Shown here: positions 21,615-30,104 of the stretch, piece by piece
Layout: the number at the start of each line of letters is the position of its first letter
How positions within the stretch are numbered: the stretch's first letter is position 1
Source: an uncultured Prevotella sp.
GTDB taxonomy: Bacteria > Bacteroidota > Bacteroidia > Bacteroidales > Bacteroidaceae
Assembly: GCA_900315955.1 (NCBI GenBank)
Contig: ONBC01000014.1
Location: 1 to 38,548 of the forward strand
DNA: 38,548 bases
Direction of reading: 5' to 3'
Position numbers and translations under genes: made by a program
Notes under the pieces: model-generated
Database searches by the model: none
What the model was told of the DNA's origin: nothing
The model's input: the letters and a program-made list of their open reading frames with translations, nothing else

Positions 21615-24600
21615 CTATTTAGTAATTACTACTTTCTTCCCGTTGATGATATAGATGCCACCCTGCATAGGCTTAGCCACACGTCGGCCCTGGAGATCAT
21701 AGATGGCATCAGTATGAGGTTGTGTAGCATCAACGTTGATATTATCGATACCAGTAGCAGCGCCATCCTGATAGCCAATGTAGATCTTTGCCCCGGCAGA
21801 AACAGCCGAGTTGTCGATCACCATGAATGCCTTGTTGTGACTCAGCGACGTACCCGTATAGTGATAGAAGCCCATGGGGTTGTGCGTGTCATTGGCATTC
21901 TTTTGAAGTGTGAAGATCTTCTGTGATGTAGCGTCGTAGCTGATGCCGTAGCGATGGTTGAGCGCATCTGCCATGTTGTTATACTGATAATCGAAGAGAT
22001 TCTCCATGATGTTCTCGATCACAGAGCCATAGCTATCGTCAGCATTACTCTTTCCGGCATTGAAGAAGATGCCTTTCAGCAGGGTCGTGCCCTCATAGGT
22101 CTGGTTGCTCACCACCGGTACGATACGGTTTTTGCTGGCATCGGTGTTCTCCGTCTCTACGATGACAGGCAGTCCTGCCGGTACCACGTCGGTGATCTCG
22201 TTGAGAGTGATGTAGCGGTAGGTCCACTTTTGCCCGTCACTATAGTTTCGTGTTTCTGCTTCGCCTAAGTTGCCGTCTACCGAATAGAAGTGGAGTCCTT
22301 CGCTGCACTTGGTCACGTCAATGGGGAAGTCCACACAGAGCGTGCTATAGTAATGACCGTCAAGTCCCTGGAACTTATCGCTGGCCTTGATGCCAAAATA
22401 GCTGTCGTCGTCAGCAGTCACCTGCTTCAGCACCCACTTGCCACCATCCTTGGCTGTAGAAAGCTCAGCGGGATAATAAGAGCTCGTAGTATTGTTATTG
22501 CAGAATCCGAAACGTCCCAGGTTGGTGTATTTGTCACCTTCGTTGCCCTCAGCGCCGTTTGACACATAGCCGTCGATCAGATAGTAGTCCGTGTCGTAGT
22601 GCAGACGGCGGATATAGCGCATTACGGTATCGTGCCCGCCCATCTCTTTGAACGCTTTATAGAGATAGTCGCTGCCCGTCATGCTCTGCAGGGCATCCTT
22701 GTAATTATCCGGATTGTTGAGCATCTTCCATACGTTGAGTTTCAACCAGTAATAGAGCAGCTCTGGATGCGTGAAGATCGCCTCGTAGGATGTCTGGCAA
22801 GAACCGTCGTCGTTCAACTTCACAGGATAATCGCCCGAAGAGAGCGTCTTATCATCCTTGATGTTGTAGCCCAACTCGCTTAAGGTCTGTACCTCTTCAG
22901 TCTCTATGGTCTCGCCGGTTGTCGTACCCCACACCTTGCGCATGGCCGTGAAGCCTTCTTTGAATCGATCTATGTTTTTAGTTACGAAGTCAGAGATCTT
23001 GTCAAAGTTGAGCACATGTTCCTTGAGCGTCCATGCTTCCTGTCCGTTGGAGAGCTGTGTGCGGGTCATATACATGTCGATGTCAAGGGCATCAGCAATC
23101 TGCTTGTTGAATTCGCTGGAGAGGTCCTTCACATCCTCGGGAGCCTCATAGCCCTTTACCAGCTCGTTGGCGACCGCATAGATGCCTGCCTCCAAGAGGG
23201 CGCGACCGGTGAAGATGTATCCTTCCTGCTGTGCCTTGCGCAGATATTCATATCGCTGCTCGGTAGTCATCTTGCCCAGACTGTTGTAAAGCTCCAGAAA
23301 GTCTTTGCGGGCTGTGCCACCGACGACCTCTATGCCCTGCGAGCGCAGATTTTCCACGCGCAGCATATCGTCGCTGACAGGCGTAGCCTTGAGATAGATC
23401 ACAGAACCAGGTTCGGTCTTGGTCGCAGCAGCTGTCTGGTTGGGAGCTGCCCATGCAGCATCCGTCACCTGCACATAGTGACCATCTTTACTCTGGCCAT
23501 TGTTCTCTGTGATTCCATATCCGTTCTGAATGCGGTAGTAGCCATCAATGGCAGCCAGCGGTTCCTTGGTTGAGAGTTTGTAGGAAGTGGCGGGGTTCTC
23601 TACATTGCTCACGTCGAGATAGCAAGTATTGTTCTTGATATAGGTGAGCGTTCCGGTGGAGCCACCTTCTAAGACATCACTGTTATTCACATTGTCGAAG
23701 GAGCCGGTAGTGTTTCCAAGCACGCGCATCTTCGAGGCATCGAACTTTGTGCGGTACTCGTCTTCTGCCTTGTTCTCGTTCTTTAGCCAGATCTCGCGTT
23801 TCAGCAGGTTGTCACCTTCTACGGCAGCGGGCTCCTCGAGCAGCGGCAGCAGACGGTTCTTGTTAGGCTTGGTGCTGTTGCACGCCAGCACGACGGCGGT
23901 CTTAGAAGGCACCTTGCCCGAGGTAATCTCTTTGAGGTGCACCGTACCATCGGCGTTGATCATGTCAACGGTGTAGGCCTTTACGTCATCAAGACACTCG
24001 TAGGGGAAGGCGGTGTACATGGTGGTGTAGTACTTGTCGCCTACCTTTGCCTGCTCAGAGGGCATAGCGCCAAAGTAAGCATCTGTACTGTTGCGGGTGA
24101 TAGGGATGACCTGCCAGTGGTAAGACCCGTCATCCTCATTGGCACCACCATAAAGTCCGGGATGGTTCACTTTGCCAACACCCTCTTCTTGAGTGAAGGC
24201 ATCAGCATAATCCACCATATAGGCGGTAGAAGAACCTGCTGAGCCATAGATATAGAAATGATCACCATGCTTAGAGAAGGTATATGTCTTTTTGGCAATA
24301 GACTTGGAATCCTTACCTTGAGCAGCCATATTGGCGTCTTCCAATCCTCCAGTCCCGTCAGACTTTCCTGTGAGCTTTAGAACAAAAGCAGGTGAGGCGT
24401 GCATCACATCGCTGTTGCTCTCCAAGAGCATGATGGAGTTCTTTAGGTATCTGTTACTACTCGATACTGTTTGATCTGAAATGCCCATCAGCCCTAAATT
24501 GCGGTTAAACTTCACGTTCCTTACGATGCAATAGAAGCCTGTTTTCGCCATGTCGATCTTGTCGAACGTTGCCACATACTTGCCTTTGTTGTCCTCTGTG

Positions 24601-25196
24601 ACGGTAAAGGTATAGGGATTGTCTGTCGACACCACCTTGCCATCCTTTGTCCAGGCCTTAAACTTGCCGGCAAACATATCGGGGTAGGCGGTTAATGTCA
24701 CCTCTTCACCTATCGCATTGGTAGGCTTGCTGATGCCTGCCGTGCCGACGGCTTCATCTTCTGATACAACATAGGCGTCACCCGCTTTGATAAAATGCGC
24801 GATATAGCCAAACGTGGCTGGATTGTTTTCGTCCTTAGACGAACTAGTCAGAGTTCCTGTTGTAGCGTTTTTCTGTTTGCTCACTTCCGTCGTTCCATCA
24901 TCTTTGGTCCATTTGTCGAAGAGATAACCCTCTGCAGGCTGAGCAAAGAGATAGAACTCTTTTGATGCAGCCTGACCTGTAGATGATCCTGGAGCAGTAA
25001 TGCTCTTATTGTCTTCGTAACCATTGCTCTTGGGCTTTTCCTGTTCGTCTGAGACATACACCTTGCCCTCGCCAGTGGGCGATGCCGTCGCTGTCACCTT
25101 GTAGTAGTAGGTAGATCCCGCCATCATATTGACGCTAAGTAGCAGGAAACAGCAAAGTAACAGCCATTTCAATCGTAGGTAAATCTTTGTTTTCAT
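21615..25196 (-). CDS. Large secreted protein with B-repeat-like modules and T9SS-like C-terminal tail
   Basis: 1193-aa exported protein. A Sec signal peptide is clear: MKTKIYLRLKWLLLCCFLLL then SVNMMAG. Residues ~28-235 hold two modules of the InlB B-repeat/Flg_new-like kind (AEGYLFDKWT...ATFGYIAHF, and VTLTAYPDMFAGKFKAWTKDGK...KGKYVATF). The long middle has two related segments around 365-460 and 925-1040 (Y-STLCVDFP / Y-TTMYTAFP, then VPAGLPVIVETE / VPSKTAVVLACN), typical of Prevotella surface proteins. The end, IYDLQGRRVAKPMQGGIYII then NGKKVVITK, is a Por-secretion-like sorting tail. No enzymatic domain was recognised. It lies between the Lnb-like gene (12-bp gap) and the 70-aa gene. Probably surface-exposed; ligand unknown. 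Confidence 0.82.
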   Translation of the reverse strand: MKTKIYLRLKWLLLCCFLLLSVNMMAGSTYYYKVTATASPTGEGKVYVSDEQEKPKSNGYEDNKSITAPGSSTGQAASKEFYLFAQPAEGYLFDKWTKDDGTTEVSKQKNATTGTLTSSSKDENNPATFGYIAHFIKAGDAYVVSEDEAVGTAGISKPTNAIGEEVTLTAYPDMFAGKFKAWTKDGKVVSTDNPYTFTVTEDNKGKYVATFDKIDMAKTGFYCIVRNVKFNRNLGLMGISDQTVSSSNRYLKNSIMLLESNSDVMHASPAFVLKLTGKSDGTGGLEDANMAAQGKDSKSIAKKTYTFSKHGDHFYIYGSAGSSTAYMVDYADAFTQEEGVGKVNHPGLYGGANEDDGSYHWQVIPITRNSTDAYFGAMPSEQAKVGDKYYTTMYTAFPYECLDDVKAYTVDMINADGTVHLKEITSGKVPSKTAVVLACNSTKPNKNRLLPLLEEPAAVEGDNLLKREIWLKNENKAEDEYRTKFDASKMRVLGNTTGSFDNVNNSDVLEGGSTGTLTYIKNNTCYLDVSNVENPATSYKLSTKEPLAAIDGYYRIQNGYGITENNGQSKDGHYVQVTDAAWAAPNQTAAATKTEPGSVIYLKATPVSDDMLRVENLRSQGIEVVGGTARKDFLELYNSLGKMTTEQRYEYLRKAQQEGYIFTGRALLEAGIYAVANELVKGYEAPEDVKDLSSEFNKQIADALDIDMYMTRTQLSNGQEAWTLKEHVLNFDKISDFVTKNIDRFKEGFTAMRKVWGTTTGETIETEEVQTLSELGYNIKDDKTLSSGDYPVKLNDDGSCQTSYEAIFTHPELLYYWLKLNVWKMLNNPDNYKDALQSMTGSDYLYKAFKEMGGHDTVMRYIRRLHYDTDYYLIDGYVSNGAEGNEGDKYTNLGRFGFCNNNTTSSYYPAELSTAKDGGKWVLKQVTADDDSYFGIKASDKFQGLDGHYYSTLCVDFPIDVTKCSEGLHFYSVDGNLGEAETRNYSDGQKWTYRYITLNEITDVVPAGLPVIVETENTDASKNRIVPVVSNQTYEGTTLLKGIFFNAGKSNADDSYGSVIENIMENLFDYQYNNMADALNHRYGISYDATSQKIFTLQKNANDTHNPMGFYHYTGTSLSHNKAFMVIDNSAVSAGAKIYIGYQDGAATGIDNINVDATQPHTDAIYDLQGRRVAKPMQGGIYIINGKKVVITK

Positions 25197-25208
25197 TGCC
25201 TTGTAAAT

Positions 25209-26435
25209 TTATTTATCAGTACTAATCATATTTATTTGTTCTTTCCTCCCGTTGTAGTATCTGTCGGCACACCTCACCATCAGAGCGGCGACGATGAGCA
25301 AGTGGGCTGCATCAACCTGGCAGGTAATGAAAGGTGTGACAACGATGAACAACAGGAGAATGAGTGCATATACAGCATACACATTATTATATAGAGGTCG
25401 ATGGCGGAAGCAAAGCCACACTACGAGAGGTAGTGGGTTGAAGGGAATGAGATACCAGTTCCAGCCACGACCGAAGAGGTTGGAAACTAAAGAGAAATAC
25501 AGAAGAAAACATCCGAAAAGAGTCTGTAGGGCAAACAAGAGGGTATTGGTCACACCCCGCTCGCGCTCCCAACTGCACAGATGTTCGGCAACTGTTAAGA
25601 CAACTATGAGCAGCAAGAAGATTACAGAGAACACATGGGGTGTAAATCCTGTGGGTGTAGGAAAAACTCGCAGGGGCAACAATGTCGTTTCTCGCCCCGT
25701 AAAGACTGGTCTTCTTATGTGGGAGTTCTGCGTGCTGACAATGGAGCCTTGCTTGAGATATGTCGTTATGATCTCCGGAGCCATTCTGTCCTCTGCAGGC
25801 CAATAGCCATCAGCTTGACTGCCGAGAAATGTCATGAAAACAAATTCAGCCCACGGAGCGTGGCGAGACAAGTATCGGATGCCTTCTCCATTTGTAGGTT
25901 TCATCAATTGCCCGAAATGACTGAAGTCAATGTATTCATTTTGCAGAACACTCTCAACCATAAGCAGACTGAGCGTGATGCAATTATTTCGGAAGAAAGT
26001 GAAATATCGCCTTGGTCCTTCCTCCATATCCTCGTCGAGCGCGCGCCACAGTTCCTGCTTCTCGTGGGGCGTGAGATTGAGCGCATACTCCGTGACGCCA
26101 CGTCCCTCAGCCTTATACTGCTGCAGGAATTCCCGGGTAGGTACAGCGACGAAGCAAGCCTTCGACTTGCCGGCAAAGAATTTCAGATAGTTGGGCTCAG
26201 TCTCAAAGGTATAGACATAGTCGAGATCCTTTGACGGACATTGCATGTGGAGCACGCAATGACCGAAGACCGAATAGATCTCGTTGCCGGGACTGATGAC
26301 CATCAGACTCGCCGTCACAAAACGGGTGCTGTCCGGCGACGTTGCTGCCGACGCCTGGCATATAGCAAAACAGTGTATCATCAGCATGATGACACACCAC
26401 TGCACCTCACTTATGATGTAACGCAAGTAGCTCAT
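25209..26435 (-). CDS. DUF4105 / Lnb N-terminal periplasmic domain membrane protein
   Basis: Inner-membrane protein of about 408 aa. A signal-anchor (WCVIMLMIHCFAICQASA) is followed by a periplasmic DUF4105/Lnb-type domain (about residues 30-250) with the hallmarks SVFGHCVLHMQ, ALNLTPHEKQELWRAL and RYFTFFRNNCITLSLLMVES, the conserved His and Asn-Cys forming a likely Cys-His catalytic pair. Four to five C-terminal membrane helices follow. The family includes Bacteroides Lnb, described as a lipoprotein N-acyltransferase; whether this copy does that job is inferred. The ATG at 26435 overlaps the stop of a frameshifted upstream ORF as TGATG, so translation is probably coupled to it. Confidence 0.78.
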   Translation of the reverse strand: MSYLRYIISEVQWCVIMLMIHCFAICQASAATSPDSTRFVTASLMVISPGNEIYSVFGHCVLHMQCPSKDLDYVYTFETEPNYLKFFAGKSKACFVAVPTREFLQQYKAEGRGVTEYALNLTPHEKQELWRALDEDMEEGPRRYFTFFRNNCITLSLLMVESVLQNEYIDFSHFGQLMKPTNGEGIRYLSRHAPWAEFVFMTFLGSQADGYWPAEDRMAPEIITTYLKQGSIVSTQNSHIRRPVFTGRETTLLPLRVFPTPTGFTPHVFSVIFLLLIVVLTVAEHLCSWERERGVTNTLLFALQTLFGCFLLYFSLVSNLFGRGWNWYLIPFNPLPLVVWLCFRHRPLYNNVYAVYALILLLFIVVTPFITCQVDAAHLLIVAALMVRCADRYYNGRKEQINMISTDK

Positions 26436-26658
26436 CACTTGCTTGCGTTAATGGCACGAGGGGCATAGCCACCCCACCTGGCAATGGCTTTGCCGTTATA
26501 GAAAGATACTATTTCACAGCTGTTGTGAACAGCCGACCATATCAGTTGTTCACCTGTGTTGAAGGAGAAGTACGAATACCCCCCCCCCCATTAACTAAGC
26601 TTCCTTTCTTGTTGTAGGAAGCCGTAGTAATGGCAAAGAAACGTCCTCTTCTATTCAT
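26435..26658 (-). CDS. Hidden small ORF broken by an 11-G tract (possible phase-variable leader protein)
   Basis: Not a single open frame in this sequence. From ATG 26658-26656, 23 codons (MNRRGRFFAITTASYNKKGS, LVN) run into 11 Gs at 26589-26579. As written the frame ends soon after, at IRTSPSTQVNN-stop. If the run were 9 or 12 Gs, reading would continue for 47 more codons (YSYFSFNTGEQLIWSAVHNS, CEIVSFYNGKAIARWGGYAP, RAINASK) to a TGA that overlaps the ATG of the Lnb-like gene. The product would have 73-74 residues, with no signal peptide. A good promoter lies at 26699-26730. I do not recognise the family. It could also be a decayed gene. Confidence 0.5.
26579..26589 (-). repeat. Poly-G tract (11 G on the minus strand)
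   Basis: Eleven consecutive Cs on the plus strand. The run starts at a codon boundary of the small ORF, and the downstream frame is in register only for run lengths divisible by three. It is the longest G/C homopolymer in the window. Confidence 0.85.
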
Positions 26659-26698
26659 ATTATCTAATAAGTGGTCAAACAGACACTTTTATATCCGG

Positions 26699-26730
26699 CA
26701 AAAATACGCAATTCCTTGCTATTGAACAAA
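26699..26730 (-). promoter_or_regulatory. Predicted promoter of the Lnb-like / secreted protein operon
   Basis: On the minus strand TTTG (26730-26727), a 20-base gap, then TATTTTTG (26706-26699) match the Bacteroidetes consensus exactly. Transcription would begin near 26692, about 34 bases before the ATG of the small frameshifted ORF, which is therefore the first ORF of the operon. Confidence 0.65.
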
Positions 26731-26889
26731 TTTTAAGCCGAAAACTTTAATTTTCTGCTTAAATAATAAAAAATGACAACAGCGAATGTTCGCGTAACTA
26801 TTCTGCGAATGCTGTTCGAAAGTTAAGAAGGGAGTTACGAGCGGAGATTCATATTCTATCCTGTTCCAATTCTAACAAAAACAAATAAA

Positions 26890-27064
26890 ACCCTAGCTGT
26901 GATGCAAGTCGATTCTCGCAGCGGCGTATATATTTTCTCGCGGAGCCGCGGAGATAATCGGGCCGCGAAGTTATTGCTTCTGCGAATGAGAGCACGCAGA
27001 GAGCCCTTCGGTCTTTTGTGTGTCGTATTGGCCATTTGCAGGGCGCGGCCCTTGTGGCCGTCCG
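26890..27064 (+). repeat. 175-bp inverted repeat, left copy
   Basis: The reverse complement of 28081-28255 aligns over the same 175 positions without gaps at roughly 90% identity by eye. Shared landmarks are GCAGCGGCGTATA, GCGGAGCCGCGGAGATAATC, GAATGAGAGCACGCAGAGAG, TTCGGTCTTT, GGCCATTTGCAGGG and GGCCCTTGTGGCCGTCCG. Confidence 0.85.
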
Positions 27065-27180
27065 CACCCCGGATGGGAAATTGGTTACCCAGCAATGGCG
27101 GACGGCCCCCTAACCCAGCCTACCTGCGCCCTGCAAGAGGATCGGAATGTACACGAAGAGCATACTTCCGCGCTAAGCAA

Positions 27181-27230
27181 GCGACAGCGAGCATAAGTCG
27201 TGAAAAGTCGTGGAAAGTCGTTGCAAAAAA
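27181..27230 (+). repeat. Partial copy of the repeat that flanks the GxxExxY gene
   Basis: GCGACAGCGAGCATAAGTCG, TGAAAAGTCGTGGAAAGTCG then TTGCAAAAAA matches the right halves of the 128-bp repeats at 4790-4840 and 5540-5590. Only this half is present, and there is no nuclease-like gene near it. Confidence 0.75.
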
Positions 27231-27617
27231 ATATTCATGCTTCTCCTTTGCGACCTTGGCGGCTTGGCGAGAAATATATCTCGCGGAAGTTGCTTTTCTC
27301 AAAAGACCGAAGGCCGCTCTCAACCTCGGAGTTCTTGTCACACCCTGCAAGCCGAGGCTGCCCCACCGACGCACGACTCTCTGCGCTCTCCTCATAAGGC
27401 CGAAGGCCTCTCAGCGATCTCTGCCTCTCACACGTATCTCATCTCTGCGGCTCAATAAGTTTTGCGGCTCTGCGTGAAAAGTCTGATAATCAAGGGCAGC
27501 ATTGGGCCTCAATATAAATGTGACGAAGTAAGGAAATAAAACCCTTGGCCGTAGTGGCCGTACAGGTCTGTCCGGCATGCTGAGTCTCATAGCGAGGATG
27601 TCCGTATTTGACTAACC

Positions 27618-28019
27618 GTCAAGATTTTTTCTTTGCAACCCCTTCTGAGAATCGATTCTTTTTGAGCGAATAGGTTGTCGGGCGAAAAGAAGCGATTCTT
27701 GGGGCGAGTTGGCAAAACTCTATAAATCAGTGTGTTATATAGTCTTTGCGTTTAGGCGGCTTCTTCAGTCATTTCCAATGGCGGACCTTACTGCGGTTAG
27801 GTCACTGACATTTAACTGTTAGGTCACTGACATTTAACTGTTAGGTCACTGACATTCAACGGTTAGGTCACTGACCTAACTGTAGAAAGGTCGGGGCTCT
27901 GCCTTTTTTCTTTCTCTTTTTCGTTCTCCATATCTGTTTTTTGTCCTTCAGACCTCCCCTTCCGCATTCTCTTTCGCACTGTTCTCATTGTCCTGACTTT
28001 TTACTTTTTGTAAAGAAAA
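27618..28019 (+). repeat. Dispersed ~400-bp repeat element, copy 2
   Basis: Counterpart of 2665-3058, similar at both ends and sharing the same order of motifs. The core differs: instead of palindromes it carries tandem 22-bp units (GTTAGGTCACTGACATTTAA plus CT) at 27796, 27818 and 27840 and a partial fourth to about 27880. It lies inside the segment bounded by the 175-bp inverted repeats. Confidence 0.7.
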
Positions 28020-28080
28020 GTTCCTGTGTAATAATGTCATCTGCTTTTTTTGTTGGCAAGGTGCACCGAACTTGCATTGT

Positions 28081-28255
28081 CGGACGGCCACAAGGGCCGC
28101 ACCCTGCAAATGGCCGATACGGCACACGAAAGACCGAAGGTCTCTCTGCGTGCTCTCATTCTCAGAAGCTATAACTCCGCGGCTCGATTATCTCCGCGGC
28201 TCCGCGGGAAAATCTATACGCCGCTGCGGGAATCGACTTTCATCACAGCAAGGGT
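28081..28255 (-). repeat. 175-bp inverted repeat, right copy
   Basis: Inverted partner of 26890-27064. It ends about 155 bases before the predicted promoter of the AAA-ATPase gene, so that promoter lies outside the segment that could invert. Confidence 0.85.
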
Positions 28256-28411
28256 TTCATGGGGTTGGGGCAGAATAGAATGCACAACAGATTAAATTTG
28301 GGTGACGCATTGATGAAGTCAGGTGGCATTGTCCTTCCACGAATCAGCACGTTGCTCCTAAGCGATGACCGATGAGGCATAAAGAATCTTCTTGTTTTTT
28401 CTTTCGAATTT

Positions 28412-28443
28412 GTTGCGAATCCCAATTTAATTGCGTAAGTTTG
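28412..28443 (+). promoter_or_regulatory. Predicted promoter of the AAA-ATPase gene
   Basis: GTTG (28412-28415) and TAAGTTTG (28436-28443) are 20 bases apart, close to the Bacteroidetes consensus. The ATG at 28467 follows 23 bases later. Confidence 0.55.
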
Positions 28444-28466
28444 CAAAAGAAACAAGAAGATAGGCT

Positions 28467-30065
28467 ATGGAGCAGATAATGAGAAAATACCCGGTTGGCA
28501 TACAGACCTTCTCTGAGATTATAAAAGAGAACTATATCTATGTTGATAAGACCGACCTCGTATGGGAGTTGGCGCACTATGCCAAGTTTATATTTATGAG
28601 CCGCCCGCGGCGCTTCGGCAAGTCACTGCTCACGTCGACCTTAGATTCCTATTTCTGCGGCGACAGGGAACTCTTTGAGGGCCTGAAGATCATGCCGCTT
28701 GAGAAGGAATGGACGAAGTATCCCGTGCTACACCTCGACCTTAGTGTGGCCAAGGGACAGGACAATGCCGAAGCGTTGCGCGAGACGCTGATGTGGATGA
28801 TGGAACCTCTGACAAGCGTCTATGGACACAAGTCTACAGAGACCACACCGGGCAAACTGCTCACGGGACTCATCCACCGCGCCGTGGAGAAGACTGGCAA
28901 ACAGGTGGCAGTGATCATCGACGAATACGATGCCCCCCTGCTTGACGTACTCCATACCCAGGCTACGCTCGATGCCATGCGCAAGGTGATGCAGGAGTTT
29001 TACGTTCCGTTGAAAGCGAATGAGGCTTACATCAAGTTTTGTTTCATCACCGGCATCACGAAGTTCTCGCAACTGAGCATCTTCTCCACCATCAACAACC
29101 TGAAGAACGTCTCTCTACTTCCCCGTTTCGCCACTATCTGCGGCTTTACGGAGCAAGAGGTACAAACAGTTTTCAAGGAGGACATCGAAGCAATGGCCAA
29201 AGACTTCAAGTTGACGTCGGAGGCGATGTATGCAAAGATCAAGTTCAAGTATGACGGCTATCATTTTGCCGGCGGCGCTGAAGCCGTCTTCAATCCTTTC
29301 AGTCTGCTCAATGCCCTTGGCGACCGGATGCTGCGGAACTACTGGTTTGCCTCGGGCACGCCCATTTTCCTCATCAGGCAGTTGCAGCATTTCCATACCG
29401 ACATCACCTCGCTCGACTCGCTCGACGTGCCGGAGTCGGCATTCGACCAGCCTACGGAGAACATGAAGGATGCCCTGCCGCTGCTCTATCAGAGCGGCTA
29501 CCTCACCATCAAGGACTACGACCCCGACACGGAGGCCTACTACCTCGCCATTCCAAACCAGGAGGTGCGCGTAGGTTATATCTATGGTTTGCTGCCCACC
29601 TACACGGGCCTGAACAGCGGTGACGTGCAGATCGGTTTTGCGGCGAAGTTCTGGAAAGCCCTCAAGCAGGGTGACATCGACCTGGCCATGCAGCACATGC
29701 AGTCGTATCTCGCGGGCATTCCTTACGTCGAGGGTTTCAAGGAGAAGCTCGCCGAGGCCAAGACGAAGGAGGGTTTTTATGAATACACTTTCTACCTCAT
29801 CTTCTCCATGCTCAACGTCTATGCGCGCACGCAGGTGAAGGTGGCGGGCGGCCGCGTGGACATGGTCATCTTCATGCCGGACACCATCTACGTCATGGAG
29901 CTGAAAGTCGGCGACACGGCCCGGCACGCCCTCGAGCAGATCGAGGCCCGCGGCTATGCCAAGCCTTACCGCTCCGACGGGCGACGGGTGGTAAAGGTGG
30001 GTATCCGCTTCGATACCGACAAGCACACGGTGGATGAGTGGGAGGAAGAGAATGTTAAATGTTGA
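28467..30065 (+). CDS. AAA-ATPase-like / PD-(D/E)XK nuclease superfamily protein
   Basis: Protein of the AAA-ATPase_like (PF09820) plus C-terminal PD-(D/E)XK (PF08011) family, present in many paralogous copies in Bacteroidetes. Residues 1-30 carry the signature KYPVGIQTFSEIIKENYIYV and DKTDL. The Walker A-like RPRRFGKS is at 46-53 and Walker B in VAVIIDEYDAPLLD (about 148-161). FCFITGITKFSQLSIFSTIN is the sensor-like region. The C-terminus has GGRVDMVIFMPDTIYVMELK, the nuclease-fold Asp and Glu-x-Lys. The length of 532 aa is typical. Function is unknown; mobile-element or defence roles have been suggested for the fold but nothing here proves one. It lies next to repeat-rich DNA. Confidence 0.9.
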   Translation: MEQIMRKYPVGIQTFSEIIKENYIYVDKTDLVWELAHYAKFIFMSRPRRFGKSLLTSTLDSYFCGDRELFEGLKIMPLEKEWTKYPVLHLDLSVAKGQDNAEALRETLMWMMEPLTSVYGHKSTETTPGKLLTGLIHRAVEKTGKQVAVIIDEYDAPLLDVLHTQATLDAMRKVMQEFYVPLKANEAYIKFCFITGITKFSQLSIFSTINNLKNVSLLPRFATICGFTEQEVQTVFKEDIEAMAKDFKLTSEAMYAKIKFKYDGYHFAGGAEAVFNPFSLLNALGDRMLRNYWFASGTPIFLIRQLQHFHTDITSLDSLDVPESAFDQPTENMKDALPLLYQSGYLTIKDYDPDTEAYYLAIPNQEVRVGYIYGLLPTYTGLNSGDVQIGFAAKFWKALKQGDIDLAMQHMQSYLAGIPYVEGFKEKLAEAKTKEGFYEYTFYLIFSMLNVYARTQVKVAGGRVDMVIFMPDTIYVMELKVGDTARHALEQIEARGYAKPYRSDGRRVVKVGIRFDTDKHTVDEWEEENVKC

Positions 30066-30102
30066 ATGTTAAATGTTGCCGTTGACTGTTGAATGTTGAA
30101 GA
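30052..30102. repeat. Short AT-rich direct repeats between convergent genes
   Basis: The motif GTTGAATGTT / GTTAAATGTT recurs about five times between the end of the ATPase gene and the end of the DedA-like gene; the first units overlap the ATPase stop codon. Such GTTGAATGTT runs are probably slippage-derived. No terminator hairpin is seen. Confidence 0.6.
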
Positions 30103-30104
30103 AA

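Larger units (their letters stand above)
26731..28411. other. Long gene-free region made of repeats
   Basis: About 1.7 kb without a convincing gene. It contains an AT-rich spacer (26731-26889), a 175-bp inverted repeat pair (26890-27064 and 28081-28255), a copy of the palindromic repeat family (27181-27230), decayed GC-rich repeat-like text (27240-27600, motifs such as GGCCGAAGGCC and GCGGCTCTGCG), copy 2 of the ~400-bp element (27618-28019), and a spacer before the ATPase gene. Open frames across it are translations of repeats and show no protein-like features. Confidence 0.6.

Noticed and set aside
26899-27477. 192-aa open frame in the repeat region
   Set aside because: It runs through the 175-bp repeat, the GxxExxY-type repeat and decayed GC-rich text; nothing protein-like was seen.
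27796-27880. Regular 22-bp repeats considered as a CRISPR array
   Set aside because: The units are contiguous without unique spacers, and no cas genes are present.
29115-30026. 303-aa open frame opposite the AAA-ATPase gene
   Set aside because: Antisense shadow of a well-supported gene.
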